Positions 20,550 through 31,461 are shown, counted from the first letter of the stretch. The stretch: 64,000 bases of DNA from Pezicula radicicola (GCA_003008705.1 PDUO01000014.1:594696-658695); one strand, 5' to 3'. Program-made: numbers and translations. The notes: a model not told the origin generated them from the sequence alone.

Positions 20550-21968
20550 ATGAGTTTCAAACAACAAACTAGAGGACGAGAAACTATCCGGCTGGACGAC
20601 GACTATTTTCTTGATGAGATAAATCGGAGGGCAAAGCGGAACCCAAATGGAAGGTGGGAACCCACCGGATACTTCTTAACAGTAGAAGGTCGCATAATCA
20701 CCAATATCACTTGCGAGACTGATATTACTCTTGTCAGCCACCCTTCTTATTATATCCCAACAGCTATTCTACAGTGTGCGTACATAGAAAACCTGAATAA
20801 GCTACGTTGTCCGAACAATCTTCCTCACGCTGATGTCGCACGGTATGTAAAACTTTACGCGCGGATAATCGAAGAACGATTGGCAAGAGAAGACGTTGTA
20901 GATGGGGGATATTTACGCTGGAGAAGGATAGGTCCCGCGGACGTAGAACGGGATATCGAAATGGCGGAACTAGCACGCACGAGACCGAAAAACAGCGTCT
21001 CCGCAAATGCAACGGAAGAATATATTGGTGGAAACGGAATTAAGACCACCAGTCGGCCGTTGGGCGATAAGAAAGATTCGTCGCAAGTTGGGGCGCTTCA
21101 CTCAGGTGTCATAACCGCGATTTGGGCAACAACCGGCCGGAAAGTCGAAAGATCGGAACCTCTTGTTCAAATAAAAGCACATGGGTTGGAGAGAGATGTG
21201 AGGATCAACGCACCACATAAAGGCACTGTAACAAGCATACACGCCCGTGTCGGTGATGAAGTCCTTCGATCGGATCTTATTTGCAAGGTTGTGAGGGAGG
21301 AGGGGACGACGACAAATGCGGTACTTCAAGGACAAGATATTGCGAAAGAAAAAGCAGTCCAGCAGGGGCAGGCTTTGAATCTGAACTCCACTGCCACATA
21401 TAGAAAGCCAACGGAGCTGGATAATCAGAGAACAGAACAGAATCGTGGCAAGATTCAAGGTGGGCCGGTCCTAACGCGATCAACGAAGCCTGTTCAAGAA
21501 CCATGTTGCTCTCAAGGAACCACAGCCCGGATCTGGGTGTCTAACATGAGTTCCCATACTGCCGCTCTTAGACCTCCCACCCAAATCGCAGCCACTATTG
21601 CTAATAATAACTGCCCCCAGCCTCAGATATCGGCCTCAGAAGCAAGCGGGAGATCAGCCGAACGCAGCGATGAAGAAATCCAGAATCTTTGCCAAACATT
21701 AAAAGCGCTTTCTCCTGCAACCAAGACTATGAACGGTAGCATAAGACGCGTGGAAGAATGCAGGGCTAATGATGATTTAAAACCTGTAGTATCTGCAGAT
21801 CTTACAGCCGAGAAAGCACAGAAGGCTAGAGAAAAAGTGGCTGTTGGGAAGAAAGAGGCAGTCAAGGAGAGAAAAACTGTAGATGAGCCTGAGGATGATT
21901 GGGTTTTCGCGGTTGCGGACAACGACGCAGTTGGTGAAACGGTCGAGGATGACTTTGAGCTAATTTAA
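20550..21968 (+). CDS. uncharacterised 472-aa protein with a lipoyl/biotinyl-like domain lacking the acceptor lysine
   Basis: Single exon. Residues 1-145 form a compact charged domain I do not recognise (contains NPNGRWEPTGYFLTVEGRII and a helical YVKLYARIIEERLARED section). Residues about 180-250 have the sequence rhythm of a lipoyl/biotinyl barrel-sandwich hybrid: two similar halves (HSGVITAIWATTGRKVERSE and HKGTVTSIHARVGDEVLRSD) each with a G-x-V/I-T-x-I strand, a G-x-x-V turn and a hydrophobic end strand. In carboxylase biotinyl domains the hairpin between halves reads E-A-M-K-M-E-x-E-V; here it is K-A-H-G-L-E-R-D-V, so Gly212 replaces the modified lysine. The rest is disordered (Thr/Gln/Ser-rich), then a lysine/alanine-rich helix and an acidic tail (DEPEDDWVFAVADND). 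No signal peptide or membrane segment. A binding or scaffold role is conceivable but unproven; the domain call is from pattern and would need a profile search. Confidence 0.7.
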   Translation: MSFKQQTRGRETIRLDDDYFLDEINRRAKRNPNGRWEPTGYFLTVEGRIITNITCETDITLVSHPSYYIPTAILQCAYIENLNKLRCPNNLPHADVARYVKLYARIIEERLAREDVVDGGYLRWRRIGPADVERDIEMAELARTRPKNSVSANATEEYIGGNGIKTTSRPLGDKKDSSQVGALHSGVITAIWATTGRKVERSEPLVQIKAHGLERDVRINAPHKGTVTSIHARVGDEVLRSDLICKVVREEGTTTNAVLQGQDIAKEKAVQQGQALNLNSTATYRKPTELDNQRTEQNRGKIQGGPVLTRSTKPVQEPCCSQGTTARIWVSNMSSHTAALRPPTQIAATIANNNCPQPQISASEASGRSAERSDEEIQNLCQTLKALSPATKTMNGSIRRVEECRANDDLKPVVSADLTAEKAQKAREKVAVGKKEAVKERKTVDEPEDDWVFAVADNDAVGETVEDDFELI

Positions 21969-22204
21969 ACGTTGAGATTCTGTAAATAGCCGTGACTGTT
22001 TGGATTTATGGTCATAGACAAGTTCTATCAAATGCTAGTTTACCCTTGACCAAGTGGGTTTATAGGAAGATGATGTGTTTGTTGTGCTCCTCATTGCCGC
22101 TAAGATATTGAATGTTAACAAGACTTCTCCTCATTCTAAAGTCACACCACATGTTTTGGCGTTGAACCTTGAAGCTGAAGCACGCTAAGCACCGCTCTTA
22201 AGTG

Positions 22205-23340
22205 ATGGACACCCCTGAGGCTGCTCAACACCAAGCCTTCTTAGATACGGCTCCGGGATGTACAACGTCTACACTACATCCTCCATCTTCTGCGACAAGA
22301 GAAATCAACGTCAAATGCGCCATGGATAACTCTCTCGACGCCACTTCGTCCTCACAGGCAGACGTCATGATGACAATTCATGATCAGCTAAGGAGAACGC
22401 GCCGCGGTTCATACGACACCTCATCCCACATTCACCAAGGTGCTTCGGAATTCGCACCTCAACTCCAACAAGATCTTACAATGCAACCTGGGCTCTCCGG
22501 ATCTGTCCCTCGACTTCAACAAAGTGGTCCAATGGATTGCATTGCAAAGAAAATATGCCTTCTATTCGGGTCTCCGGCGGCCAACACATATCGCAGCCCT
22601 TACCCAGCGGTGACTTTCCCAAAGTTCCCAGATCTTCCGGTAGAGCTGTAGGTTACTCCTTTTTCTTCTACCAAGTTCCCGAACTGATGACTTCTAGGCG
22701 TCTAAAGATCTGGAAGTTCGCCGTAGGCAATCAGAGCAGAGACGTGCAAGTTGAACTCAGCATTCGCAATAAGCCAAAGCTCAGCATCCATTCAGCGACT
22801 CCGGTTCCTCCAATGTTCCATGCATGCTCTGAATCACGGATGATCGCGCTCGAAACGCAGGTTACTATCTTCGAATATCATTCCACACATCCCATTTACC
22901 TCAACCCCGCTACAGACGTCCTTTTCTTGATAATGCGAGAGGTCGGATTCCATGGATACATCGGAAATGGTCTCTATGCACTTATCACTGGCCAGAGAAC
23001 GACTAAGGATCCACAAACTCGAATTCCCAAACCTTTCCTTACTCAGAAACCCCAAAATGCGCCTGTTCTCAAGAACACTGAGATCGCGCTTGTGGCGATG
23101 GAAGCTCCGGAGGGGATGGTGCCTGTACTAGTTATCAAGCCTTCAGAGGGAGGAAACAAGGATGCGCGGAAGCACTTGGATAGAATTGGTGCTAGGGTCG
23201 CGAGATTAGACTTTTTCAGAACTCCATTTAGACCGGTAGTATGGTGGGGTGAGGTATTGCCTATCATTTTTGACAAGCAGCATGAAATCACCTCTTGGAG
23301 TTGGGAAGAAATCGAGTTTCAGTCTCCTGATTCTCCTTGA
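22205..23340 (+). CDS. 2EXR-domain protein
   Basis: Two exons (22205-22647, 22698-23340) with a 50-nt intron; 361 aa. The ATG at 22205 is used; the codon before it is GTG. The first 140 residues are low-complexity (Ser/Gln/Thr-rich). The 2EXR domain follows: FPKFPDLPVELRLKIWKFAV across the exon junction, then TPVPPMFHACSESRMIALE and HPIYLNPATDVLFL, fitting the family pattern of LPxELRxxIW, a PxxLHxCxESRxxAL segment and a Y(F/L)NPxxDxLYL segment. The splice reconstructs the ELRLKIW motif exactly, which validates it. Family members are abundant in filamentous ascomycetes and have no known biochemical function. The same family is represented by the broken copy at 15950-16522. Confidence 0.85.
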
Positions 23341-24741
23341 AGGACTTCCAAACTATTTCACGTGGTTTAGCAGATGTTAAATTACGATGAGCAAGAAGGC
23401 TGTGGTTCTATGTAGTTTTACATACAAAGCAATAGTCTCCCCATACTTCCAAACAGACAATTGGCACGAAACATTAGTCCTTAGGTTTTAAGGAGTGACG
23501 GGACCTTTAGTGAATAATTCAATACCAGTTCTACCTTTCAGAGTAAACCGCTTATACATATGCACTGTTTATTTGAAACACAAGAATTCTGGCAGAAGTA
23601 GCAGTTATGCTTTCAAAGCTTTTTCAATCCGCAGTCTAACGTGTTAGCCAAAAAGTACTTGGTATAAAGTCACACGAAGCGAGGCTAAGCGAGCTACACT
23701 AGATTCTCGATGCACAACGACTGAAAAGCTACAACTTTCTTAATTCTTCAGAAAATTCCATTAGCCTCTACACACTCATAGCAACCACACTACCAGAAAT
23801 AAATGTCGTAAGCTTGAAGTTGCCTTAAGCTCTTCCTCAGCTCTTTGTAGGACAGGTAATCCCACATCGGAATATTGACATAAGTATTTTCTATGACGTC
23901 CTCAAACCTAAACAGTTGCTGCTGTAACCTGAGCTGTGCCCTGAGCCTCTAAGCACACCGTTAAATTAGCTGGATCATGCTCAGGGGATCCTCTCTACAC
24001 TAGGTTAGTCGCACGTGACTAGTAGTTTAGCATCACTATTCAACTTTATCGTAGATACGTATATGATTTCAATTTGCTAACTACTTTCGAACATTTGGAA
24101 TTGTTAGCGTTTGCCATCGCACAGAAATTATTCGTCGGGCTCTAGGATAACACGACTTGGGGGTTGGTTACATAGCGTCAAGAACCCGAGTGCTGTTTGT
24201 CGGGCTTTACAAAAACCCGATCTGACAAATAACAGGCCGATTTAAGGGATAGGCTGCAACACTCAAAAATCTCATTGTTTAAACATTATTTATGTGGATT
24301 TAATTTTTTTAAAAAAAAATAGACTTCCTAGGTGAAAATTTAGTATATGTTCAATAATTATACAAAAAGCCTCTACAATTTTAGGTAGGTAGGAGAGCAA
24401 ATAACAAAGTATTGGATATAGATTTTGTGTTGTAGTCCATGCCTCAAATCGGCCTGTTATTTGTCCTCCGTAGAGCCTGCTTACCTACGTGTTCCTGTTC
24501 CACGAAGTATTCGGGAAATAGAAAATTCCGAGCTTAACAGGTAGGAGTTCAGGGCCTATATATATAAGTGCTGCCCCAGTCTATTCTTTTTTGTTGTGCA
24601 CTGCACTAACTGAAGTCAAAGCGAGCAAGTTCTCAACCAGCACAGTTATTAAATCTAGGGAGTTGCCAGAAGTTCATTCCTTCCCAGTCTGGCAATCGTT
24701 TCTCTGGAAACCTCTGAGCAGCATCGTGGGCGTACACCACC
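23341..24741. other. intergenic region
   Basis: No supported gene. AT-rich with a poly-T/poly-A stretch near 24305-24320. The segment 23690-23715 (GCGAGGCTAAGCGAGCTACA) resembles the GCGAGC-type words seen near 59450 and 62740, possibly short dispersed remnants. The last 200 bp are the promoter of the FAD hydroxylase. Confidence 0.5.
24557..24567 (+). promoter_or_regulatory. candidate TATA box of the FAD hydroxylase gene
   Basis: TATATATATAA about 175-185 bp before the ATG at 24742, the only strong TATA-like element in the upstream region. Confidence 0.4.
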
Positions 24742-26295
24742 ATGAGTAAGCCCTACGACGTTATTATCGCTGGTGCAGGCCCCATCGGGCTCTTCCTAGC
24801 CTGCGAGCTAGGATTAGAGCGTGCCTCTGTGCTAGTCTTAGAGCGCGACCTCAAGCCCGAGTCGCCCTGGAAGGTCGCACCGCTGGGCCGGCGAGGCTTG
24901 AACACACCGTCGGTCGAGGCCATCTACCGGCGCGGGCTGCTGAGCAAGTTCTTCGACCCCGGCGAGCGGCCCTCGTCCTTCCAGAAAACGCCCGGGTTCA
25001 AGTTCGGCGGTCACTTTGCGGGCATTTTACTCAACGCCAACAAGCTTGATTTGGACCGCTGGAAGTACCGCCTCCCAGGGCCGGCCCTGGCCCCTGGACC
25101 TACGACCATCGAGCGCATTGAGAAGACGCTGACCGAGCGTGCTGAAAACTTGGGCGTCACGATTCTCAGGGGTAATGGTGTTACGAAAATCGCGGCACAG
25201 GATAACGACAGCGTCACAGTGGAAGCTGGAGAGAACCAATCTTTCCGCGGCAAGTGGCTCGTGGGATGTGACGGCGGACGAAGCGTGATTCGTAAGGCCG
25301 CAGGATTCGACTTCGTCGGAACAGAGGCTAAGTTCACTGGCTACGCGATGAAGTGCGACTTGGACCACCCCGAGATGTTGAAGCCGGGATTTCAGAGCAC
25401 GAAAAAAGGGATGTACATCTTCGGGCCGCCAGATGCTCTGCACCTGTTGGACTTTGACAGTGCCGCCTTTGATCGCACACAAGAGATCACGCAGGAGCAC
25501 ATTCAAGACGTTCTAAGCCGCGTCACAGGAATTACGGACGTGAAGATCACGACGATCCACCTTGCCTCCTCGTTCACAGACCGATCCAAGCAAACGACAA
25601 GTTACCGCAAGGGCCGTATCCTCCTCGCCGGAGACGCTGCGCACATCCACTCGCCGCTCGGGGCCCAGGGCCTGAACGTTGGGCTGGGCGATGCCATGAA
25701 CCTAGGCTGGAAGCTGGCCACGACGGTCCGACGGGAGTCCGGGTCTGAGGGGGCTCTTGTAGACCTAGCGCTGCTTGACACGTACGAGAGTGAACGTCAC
25801 CCCATCGCAGCCTGGGTGCTCGAGTGGACGCGGGCGCAGGTCTCGACGCTGCAGCCCGACCTGTACGGTGCGGCAGTCCAGGGGCTTATTCGCGACCTTA
25901 TTGATACTACTGACGGGACCAACCTGTTCATCGACCGCATCTGGGGTCTGTCGCAGCGGTACACCCTCGGCGATGGTGAGGCACACGCACACCCGCTCGT
26001 CGGGTGTAGCGCTCCGGATTTCGAGCTGGATGATGGCTCGAGACTGGGCCCCAAGCTAGAAGGAGGCCGAGGATTGCTTGTCAATTTTGAGGACAACACG
26101 GCGCTTAAGAAACTGGTTACTGGCGGGGAGTATGAGTCCAGAGTTGACCACGTTCATGTGGGTGCGAAGGACAGGCTCGGCCTCCGCGCCTTGTTGATTC
26201 GACCTGATGGAGTTGTTGCTTGGGTGGCGGAAGACAATGTGAACCCCGATGTAGACGCGGCAAAGGCCGCTCTAAAGCAGTGGTTTGGATTCTAA
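24742..26295 (+). CDS. FAD-dependent aromatic hydroxylase (group A flavoprotein monooxygenase)
   Basis: Single exon, 517 aa. It has the three fingerprints of the p-hydroxybenzoate/phenol hydroxylase fold: the Rossmann GAGPIG (residues 11-16), the GCDGGRS DG-type motif (175-181), and GDAAHIHSPLGAQGLN (from residue 297), which binds the FAD ribityl chain and is followed by GDAMNLGWKLA. The C-terminal 110 residues look like the thioredoxin-like domain found in phenol 2-monooxygenase and in polyketide hydroxylases of the RdmE/MhpA type. Likely reaction: NAD(P)H- and O2-dependent ring hydroxylation, cytosolic. Oddities: no intron, and visibly higher GC with GC-rich third positions compared with the neighbouring AT-rich genes. 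This suggests acquisition by transfer, possibly from actinobacteria or another fungus. Substrate unknown. Confidence 0.9.
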   Translation: MSKPYDVIIAGAGPIGLFLACELGLERASVLVLERDLKPESPWKVAPLGRRGLNTPSVEAIYRRGLLSKFFDPGERPSSFQKTPGFKFGGHFAGILLNANKLDLDRWKYRLPGPALAPGPTTIERIEKTLTERAENLGVTILRGNGVTKIAAQDNDSVTVEAGENQSFRGKWLVGCDGGRSVIRKAAGFDFVGTEAKFTGYAMKCDLDHPEMLKPGFQSTKKGMYIFGPPDALHLLDFDSAAFDRTQEITQEHIQDVLSRVTGITDVKITTIHLASSFTDRSKQTTSYRKGRILLAGDAAHIHSPLGAQGLNVGLGDAMNLGWKLATTVRRESGSEGALVDLALLDTYESERHPIAAWVLEWTRAQVSTLQPDLYGAAVQGLIRDLIDTTDGTNLFIDRIWGLSQRYTLGDGEAHAHPLVGCSAPDFELDDGSRLGPKLEGGRGLLVNFEDNTALKKLVTGGEYESRVDHVHVGAKDRLGLRALLIRPDGVVAWVAEDNVNPDVDAAKAALKQWFGF

Positions 26296-27550
26296 ATTTT
26301 GAAGCATGGATTGCAATAAAACCACCGTAGATAATTGTGTACGATATCAGTAAAACAATAATTAGCGTAGATTCTTAATAAATGAATGCTGGGAATTTGC
26401 GGCGCTCTGTTTGAAGAGCGCTCAAATTTGAGCTATGACTGCGAAGTCGATATGTATAGGGCAGAAGCATGTTGCGGAATTCTTAATGAGGCTGAAGTTG
26501 GCAAATGTGAAGGTACAGTCTAGATGCAGCTGAGCTGTGCATTGTAGGAGTTGACTCGCAGCGAGGCTGGACAAGGAAAGCCAATTGTAACTGTACGTGT
26601 TATTGGTGTTTGGGATTACATAGAGTCTTGTGTCGAGGTAGAAAAATGAAGCCAGAGGTGCAAAACGTCTTAACCTAACTTTACCCAACCGTAAAGCCCC
26701 AGGCAAAGCACACAGGGGGACGTAAAACACGCTAAAGTAATCGCTTAAGGTATTCGTACTCGGTAGGGAAAAGGGATACGAAAGAAGCGGTAACACATCA
26801 AGAGACAACATGTGGATTATTTCAGTAGGTTAATGAAGTTTGTTTAGTAAAGATGTACTAATATTGCAATTCTACATGTGATATTAAGCCACAAAGTTCC
26901 CAAAAGTCACAATGTATAGTGCAAATCTTTTGATTCAAACCGTTACATAAGCGCACATGACTAGCCTCTCGTCAAATCGTTTGTTGCACCTCTATCAAGA
27001 AAAATTCGACCAAGGCAGTTTTCGTGAAATGCCAATTTCCGTCAGCAGAAGAATTTCTGAAGACGAAATCGCTGGGATGAATTTTGGGATCTCTTTACTG
27101 AACTTTCCAGAGGGATTGTAAGAAATCACCAGTAGTTGGACGGATGTAGTTATTGTGTGTGAACTTGGAATAGAGAAGAACCTAAGAAATCCTTCCTTCC
27201 CTCTTATTATTCTAAGTGGGTAGGAAGGAGCCTAGGCGTTCTTCCTGTTTGTTCCCATTTGGGAGAGTGGTCGGCGAGTTGAGATATGCAACAGAAGTTG
27301 AATAGATAATCTCGGTCATGTGGGATTAGTAAGCGCGGCTATCCTGGCCCAGACCCCCGCCCAGGGTGTAGCTGGGCTGGGGTAGCTTTATTTACCAGCG
27401 CACGAAGTACCCCTCCAAAAACAGAGCAAAGCACATGTTCGAAAACGTAGCAACGAAGATGTAGCATCAACATACCCAAGTTTTCCTATCAACAGCATCT
27501 CGAATGGCTCTGGTTAGCGCAAGTCTCCGCCACATTCTGTCATCGTCGCG
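26296..27550. other. intergenic region
   Basis: No supported gene. The frame on the minus strand at 26422-26811 has no domain and overlaps low-complexity sequence. The upstream part of the HET gene (27300-27550) has a short C-rich stretch near 27355-27380 (CCCGCCCAGGG). Confidence 0.5.
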
Positions 27551-29449
27551 ATGTCAAGTCCTCTCGATAATGTGAAATCAAGAAGTCCCACCGGCTCCTT
27601 AGCTTACCGGTACGACGCCCTCGATATCGAGTCTTATGAAACCAGGATATTGCGCATTCTTCCTGGCGTCGAAGGCGTTGTGGAATGCTTGATGGAAAAG
27701 GTTTCCTTGATAAATCCTGGTGCATACATAGCCCTGTCGTACTGCTGGGGAGATCCCGAGATCAAAACCGACATCATTGTCAACGGTTGTCGTACACCAG
27801 TCACTGTGAATCTCGAAGCTGCTCTTCAAAACCTGCGTGCTATTGGCGTCGATCGGATTTGGATTGATGCTTTATGTATAAATCAGAATGATCGCCAGGA
27901 ACGCAGCCTCCAGGTTCGAAGCATGAAACAAATATACTCGAGGGCTGAGCGAGTTATTGCGTGGATTGGTGGAGGGAAGCCATTGGAGCTTTTGGGTGAC
28001 GAGAGGCTAGATAAGGATATTGGTGACAGTGGATTTCTCAGGATCAAGGTTATATGCCAGCAACCATACTGGACAAGAGCATGGATTATTCAGGAGATCG
28101 CAGTAGCCAGCGAGGTTATTCTACTATGTGGAAGGCGAACCATAAGCTGGGATAAGTTCTGTACAATTGTTGAATCGTCGAAGCACGCGTTGCCTACATA
28201 TATCTCTCAGCTCTTGTCCATACGCAAAGACTATCAAGAGAGCCAAATCAGCCTTCTCGAAGGGTTGCAGAGAAGCTCTGACGCGCTTGCAACGGATCCG
28301 CGTGATAAGTTGTATGCATTGCTTGGTCTTTGTCACGATGGTCCTACTTTGGTTCCCTATCCGAACTATGTCCAGCCATTCGAGGATATCATGTGCGATC
28401 TGAGCAAAGCCCTCATGAGAGTGCAAAGGTCACTTGAACTGCTCTGTCTCACAAATAGCTTGAAACCCAGAATACCAGACTCCCCATCGTGGGCCACGAA
28501 TTGGCTTGCTATATGGAACAACTGTCCTAGGGAACGCCTACGAGCCCTACTGGAGATTCAGCGAAAAAACTTCAGGTTGGCCGAGTCGGACTCAAGCAAA
28601 GTTCTGAAAACTATTGGACTAGTTATGGGCGCAGTGGCGGAATTGGAGAACATATGTCTTCCAGAAAATAACTCGTATTACGGCAATGAAAATACAGTGT
28701 CTCTCGCTTTTTTAGACTGCCTCTCTGAGAATTCCACGGGAGAATATCGATGGAAATCAATTCTCATAATCCAAGAATTCCTGTCAAGTCTGTGGAACGC
28801 ACAAATGAGAAGTATGACTGAGGAAGGCAAGGAGAACATATCGAATATCCTCAGAACTATCGACTCGGACTTGCTGGAATGGGTCAAGTGGCCGATGTCA
28901 ATTGGAATACCTCCCGCTAGAACGGAACTCTATGAACCTGATACTGATGGCCTTCGCCAAGCGGTAATAGCATGGTTAGAGGCCAATGTTCCAAATACCC
29001 TCAGGACTCCTCGCAAACTTCCGGGGCCATCTTACATAAATATCGCAGAACATGGAAACTTCAACAACGCTCTGAAATCTATGGAATGCACAGAACAAGA
29101 TCAAAGCGACGATATAAAAACAACTTTAGATTTTTTTATCATCAAAGTAGCACGGATTGCCTACAACAAACTACGCTTGATGCATACTAAAACTGGAATT
29201 GTTGGCTTGGTACATCACAAAACACAAAAAGATGACCTTATCTGCCTAATGGAGGGTTGCCATACGGCTATAGTTCTCCGCCAGAAAACTTATCAACATG
29301 AAAAGAGGGGGCAAGCACGAGGTCATCAGATCATTGGGGAAGCGCATATGCGCTTGTGTAAACAGGACCAAGGGCACGCTGTTGCAATAGGCTATGGTCT
29401 ACCTCATCTGGGTGCAATACCACAGCTACAAACTTTCGACCTAATATAA
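27551..29449 (+). CDS. HET-domain (heterokaryon incompatibility) protein
   Basis: Single exon, 632 aa. The HET domain occupies about residues 20-170: ALSYCWG (61-67), IWIDALCINQ (103-112) and the following DRQERS motif, then a conserved QIYSRAERVIAWIG segment and the PYWTRAWIIQE helix. The C-terminal end has the usual HET-tail sequence (GLVHHKTQKDDLICLMEGC, then HQIIGEAHMR). HET proteins take part in allorecognition and can trigger programmed cell death after hyphal fusion; they act in the cytosol as TIR-related signalling domains. There is no NACHT, WD40 or other partner domain, which is common for stand-alone HET genes. No neighbouring gene suggests a specific recognition partner. The call is firm; the specificity is unknown. 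Confidence 0.92.
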   Translation: MSSPLDNVKSRSPTGSLAYRYDALDIESYETRILRILPGVEGVVECLMEKVSLINPGAYIALSYCWGDPEIKTDIIVNGCRTPVTVNLEAALQNLRAIGVDRIWIDALCINQNDRQERSLQVRSMKQIYSRAERVIAWIGGGKPLELLGDERLDKDIGDSGFLRIKVICQQPYWTRAWIIQEIAVASEVILLCGRRTISWDKFCTIVESSKHALPTYISQLLSIRKDYQESQISLLEGLQRSSDALATDPRDKLYALLGLCHDGPTLVPYPNYVQPFEDIMCDLSKALMRVQRSLELLCLTNSLKPRIPDSPSWATNWLAIWNNCPRERLRALLEIQRKNFRLAESDSSKVLKTIGLVMGAVAELENICLPENNSYYGNENTVSLAFLDCLSENSTGEYRWKSILIIQEFLSSLWNAQMRSMTEEGKENISNILRTIDSDLLEWVKWPMSIGIPPARTELYEPDTDGLRQAVIAWLEANVPNTLRTPRKLPGPSYINIAEHGNFNNALKSMECTEQDQSDDIKTTLDFFIIKVARIAYNKLRLMHTKTGIVGLVHHKTQKDDLICLMEGCHTAIVLRQKTYQHEKRGQARGHQIIGEAHMRLCKQDQGHAVAIGYGLPHLGAIPQLQTFDLI

Positions 29450-29621
29450 CCTGATATTTGGACTGGCATCTGAGAACTACTTGTCTGGCACTGCTTGGAG
29501 CTCACCATCTCTAAGATTAGCAGTACGCGGATTCTTTGTATCACACGACCAGTAAATCCCACAGAATTTTTGAAGGAGCTTGTATTTCGTTATTAGAATT
29601 AAAACAGGCCCTGTACATTCT

Positions 29622-30692
29622 CTACGCCTTAGCTCGACTCTTCATCAAAGGTTGGATCTTCTCGCCAAACTTGTCCATCCCGATCAAGAAATCGTCAAAC
29701 GTCAACATTATGCCCTTCGTTCCTGGCACCTCAGCAGCCTCATCCAACAATGCTGCAACCTTGGCATAACTACCCACAAGCGTACCCTGGTTGAAGTTGA
29801 CTGCGCCCTCAGGTAGGTTGATGGTCTTCGCAGTAGCATTTGCATCAGCCTTAGTATCCTTGCTTCCCTGATCCGCCATCCACGCCAAAGCATCCACATC
29901 AGCTCCATCACGGTAAAGCTTCCACGATGCCTCCGCAAGCTCATCGGTCTCATCTGCGATGATCATGAAGAGCACATACGCACCGACATCTCTACCCGAC
30001 TTCTTAGCTGCCTCAACCAGCTTCTCGTTTCCTGGTGCGTACGCAACTGGTGTGTTAATGCCTACGGCCATCGTGAAGTTGAAGTCCGCAAACTCCGATG
30101 CGAACTCCATCCCATGCCCACTCTGGCCTGCAGCTACGATCTGAATTTCCTTAGATGGCTTGGGCAGCATCTTGCAATCCTTCATGTGAAAATACTTGCC
30201 CTCGAAATTGGACACGCCGTCCGTCCAGAGATCTTTCATAACCTTCACATATTCGGTAGCATAGTCGTACCGGTATCCAAAATATGCGCTTCCGGGCCAG
30301 ATACTCATCTGGTCGTACTCAGCCATCTGCCAACCAGTAACAATATTGATTCCGAACCGGCCCGGAGCGATTGAGTCGATGGTAGTCGCCATTCGAGCAA
30401 CGAGGGCAGGTGGAAGTGTGAGGATTGCAGTAGATGCGAAGAGCTTTATTTTCGAAGTGACAGCAGCCAGGCCGGCCATCAATGTGAAGGACTCTAGATT
30501 GTGGTCCCAGAACTCGGTCTTTCCTCCGAACCCCCTCAGCTTGATCATGGACAAAGCAAAGTCGAAATCATACTTCTCGGCCTTCTGAATGACCTGCTTG
30601 TTCAACTCGAAACTGGGCTTGTATTGTGGTGAGGTAGTGGAGATAAGCCATCCATTATTCCCTATGGGAAGGAAGACGCCGATTGCAACCAT
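29622..30692 (-). CDS. rutA: RutA-like pyrimidine monooxygenase (bacterial luciferase-like)
   Basis: Single exon, 356 aa, minus strand, converging with the HET gene. It is a bacterial luciferase-like flavin monooxygenase. The sequence keeps long stretches typical of bacterial Rut[14 protein letters not shown] near the start, [20 protein letters not shown] around residues 46-65, [26 protein letters not shown] and a near-identical late segment around [12 protein letters not shown] and MLTFDDFL. In bacteria RutA opens the uracil ring with FMNH2 and O2 as the first step of the Rut pyrimidine-degradation pathway, aided by a flavin reductase (RutF). None of the other Rut genes is in this window. 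Fungi usually degrade uracil by other routes, so this gene probably arrived by transfer from bacteria; intronless structure agrees with that. It lacks a targeting signal and is probably cytosolic. Confidence 0.92.
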   Translation of the reverse strand: MVAIGVFLPIGNNGWLISTTSPQYKPSFELNKQVIQKAEKYDFDFALSMIKLRGFGGKTEFWDHNLESFTLMAGLAAVTSKIKLFASTAILTLPPALVARMATTIDSIAPGRFGINIVTGWQMAEYDQMSIWPGSAYFGYRYDYATEYVKVMKDLWTDGVSNFEGKYFHMKDCKMLPKPSKEIQIVAAGQSGHGMEFASEFADFNFTMAVGINTPVAYAPGNEKLVEAAKKSGRDVGAYVLFMIIADETDELAEASWKLYRDGADVDALAWMADQGSKDTKADANATAKTINLPEGAVNFNQGTLVGSYAKVAALLDEAAEVPGTKGIMLTFDDFLIGMDKFGEKIQPLMKSRAKA

Positions 30693-31461
30693 CTTGAAGA
30701 TTCTAAAGATAATGTGAGTTGAGAAGTAGGAGAATTATGGAGAAGGCTGGAGGAGTTTTTTAGGCAGAGGAAAATAATTTTTGAAAAGTTGAGGATATGG
30801 GAGACGCGTCAAGAGTAAGTGCATACTGATAAGCAACTTAGCTACGCCACAGAAGTCCGATGCCTATCGAAGAGGTTGTTAACCGCGGCGTCACTATCCA
30901 ACGAGGACGACTGAATGGGTTGAAGAGAGCTTGCCCGCAAAGGTGGGATCACGATTAGTCTTGGCCCCGCACTTATATCTTATCGTAGAGCGTCGGGGCT
31001 CCGAGGAGGAGGGGTCATTTGATTTGAATGAATCAGATGTAGTTTTATCTCTCCTTCAAATCTCTATTACGATCTGCGCGGCCTTCTGAGGACTGATTTA
31101 CTATTCGTAAATGTGTGCACACGTTGGTCGGTAGTTGAGAGATCTCGCTTGTTGGCGAGTGCCTCGTGTATTTCAACGTCACGCGAACACTTTATAAACA
31201 AGTATATCACTTCCCTCAGCATATTCTCCCTAAAGTATGAATGGATATGGGAGTGCTCCACAGAACATGAAAGTTTTCCTTGCCATTTTAGGTGTAAGCA
31301 ACAAATTGTTTCCCCCTATCTGTCACCGTTGAGGGCATCTTCTGGGGCCATGAACAAGTTCAGAAACTTCTCCAGGTACCGGAGATGAGAAGAAGTATCT
31401 CCTGTAGTCTTAAGTAAGTCCATTCATTCGAATGGCTATATTGTTTTCCTTTAACTGAACT

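Noticed and set aside
26422..26811. 129-codon minus-strand frame between the FAD hydroxylase and the HET gene
   Set aside because: Composition is not protein-like and there is no motif or plausible regulation.
24742..30692. FAD hydroxylase, HET gene and RutA as a catabolic gene cluster
   Set aside because: The HET gene separates the two enzymes, the orientations differ, and no transporter or transcription factor is nearby. They look like independent insertions.
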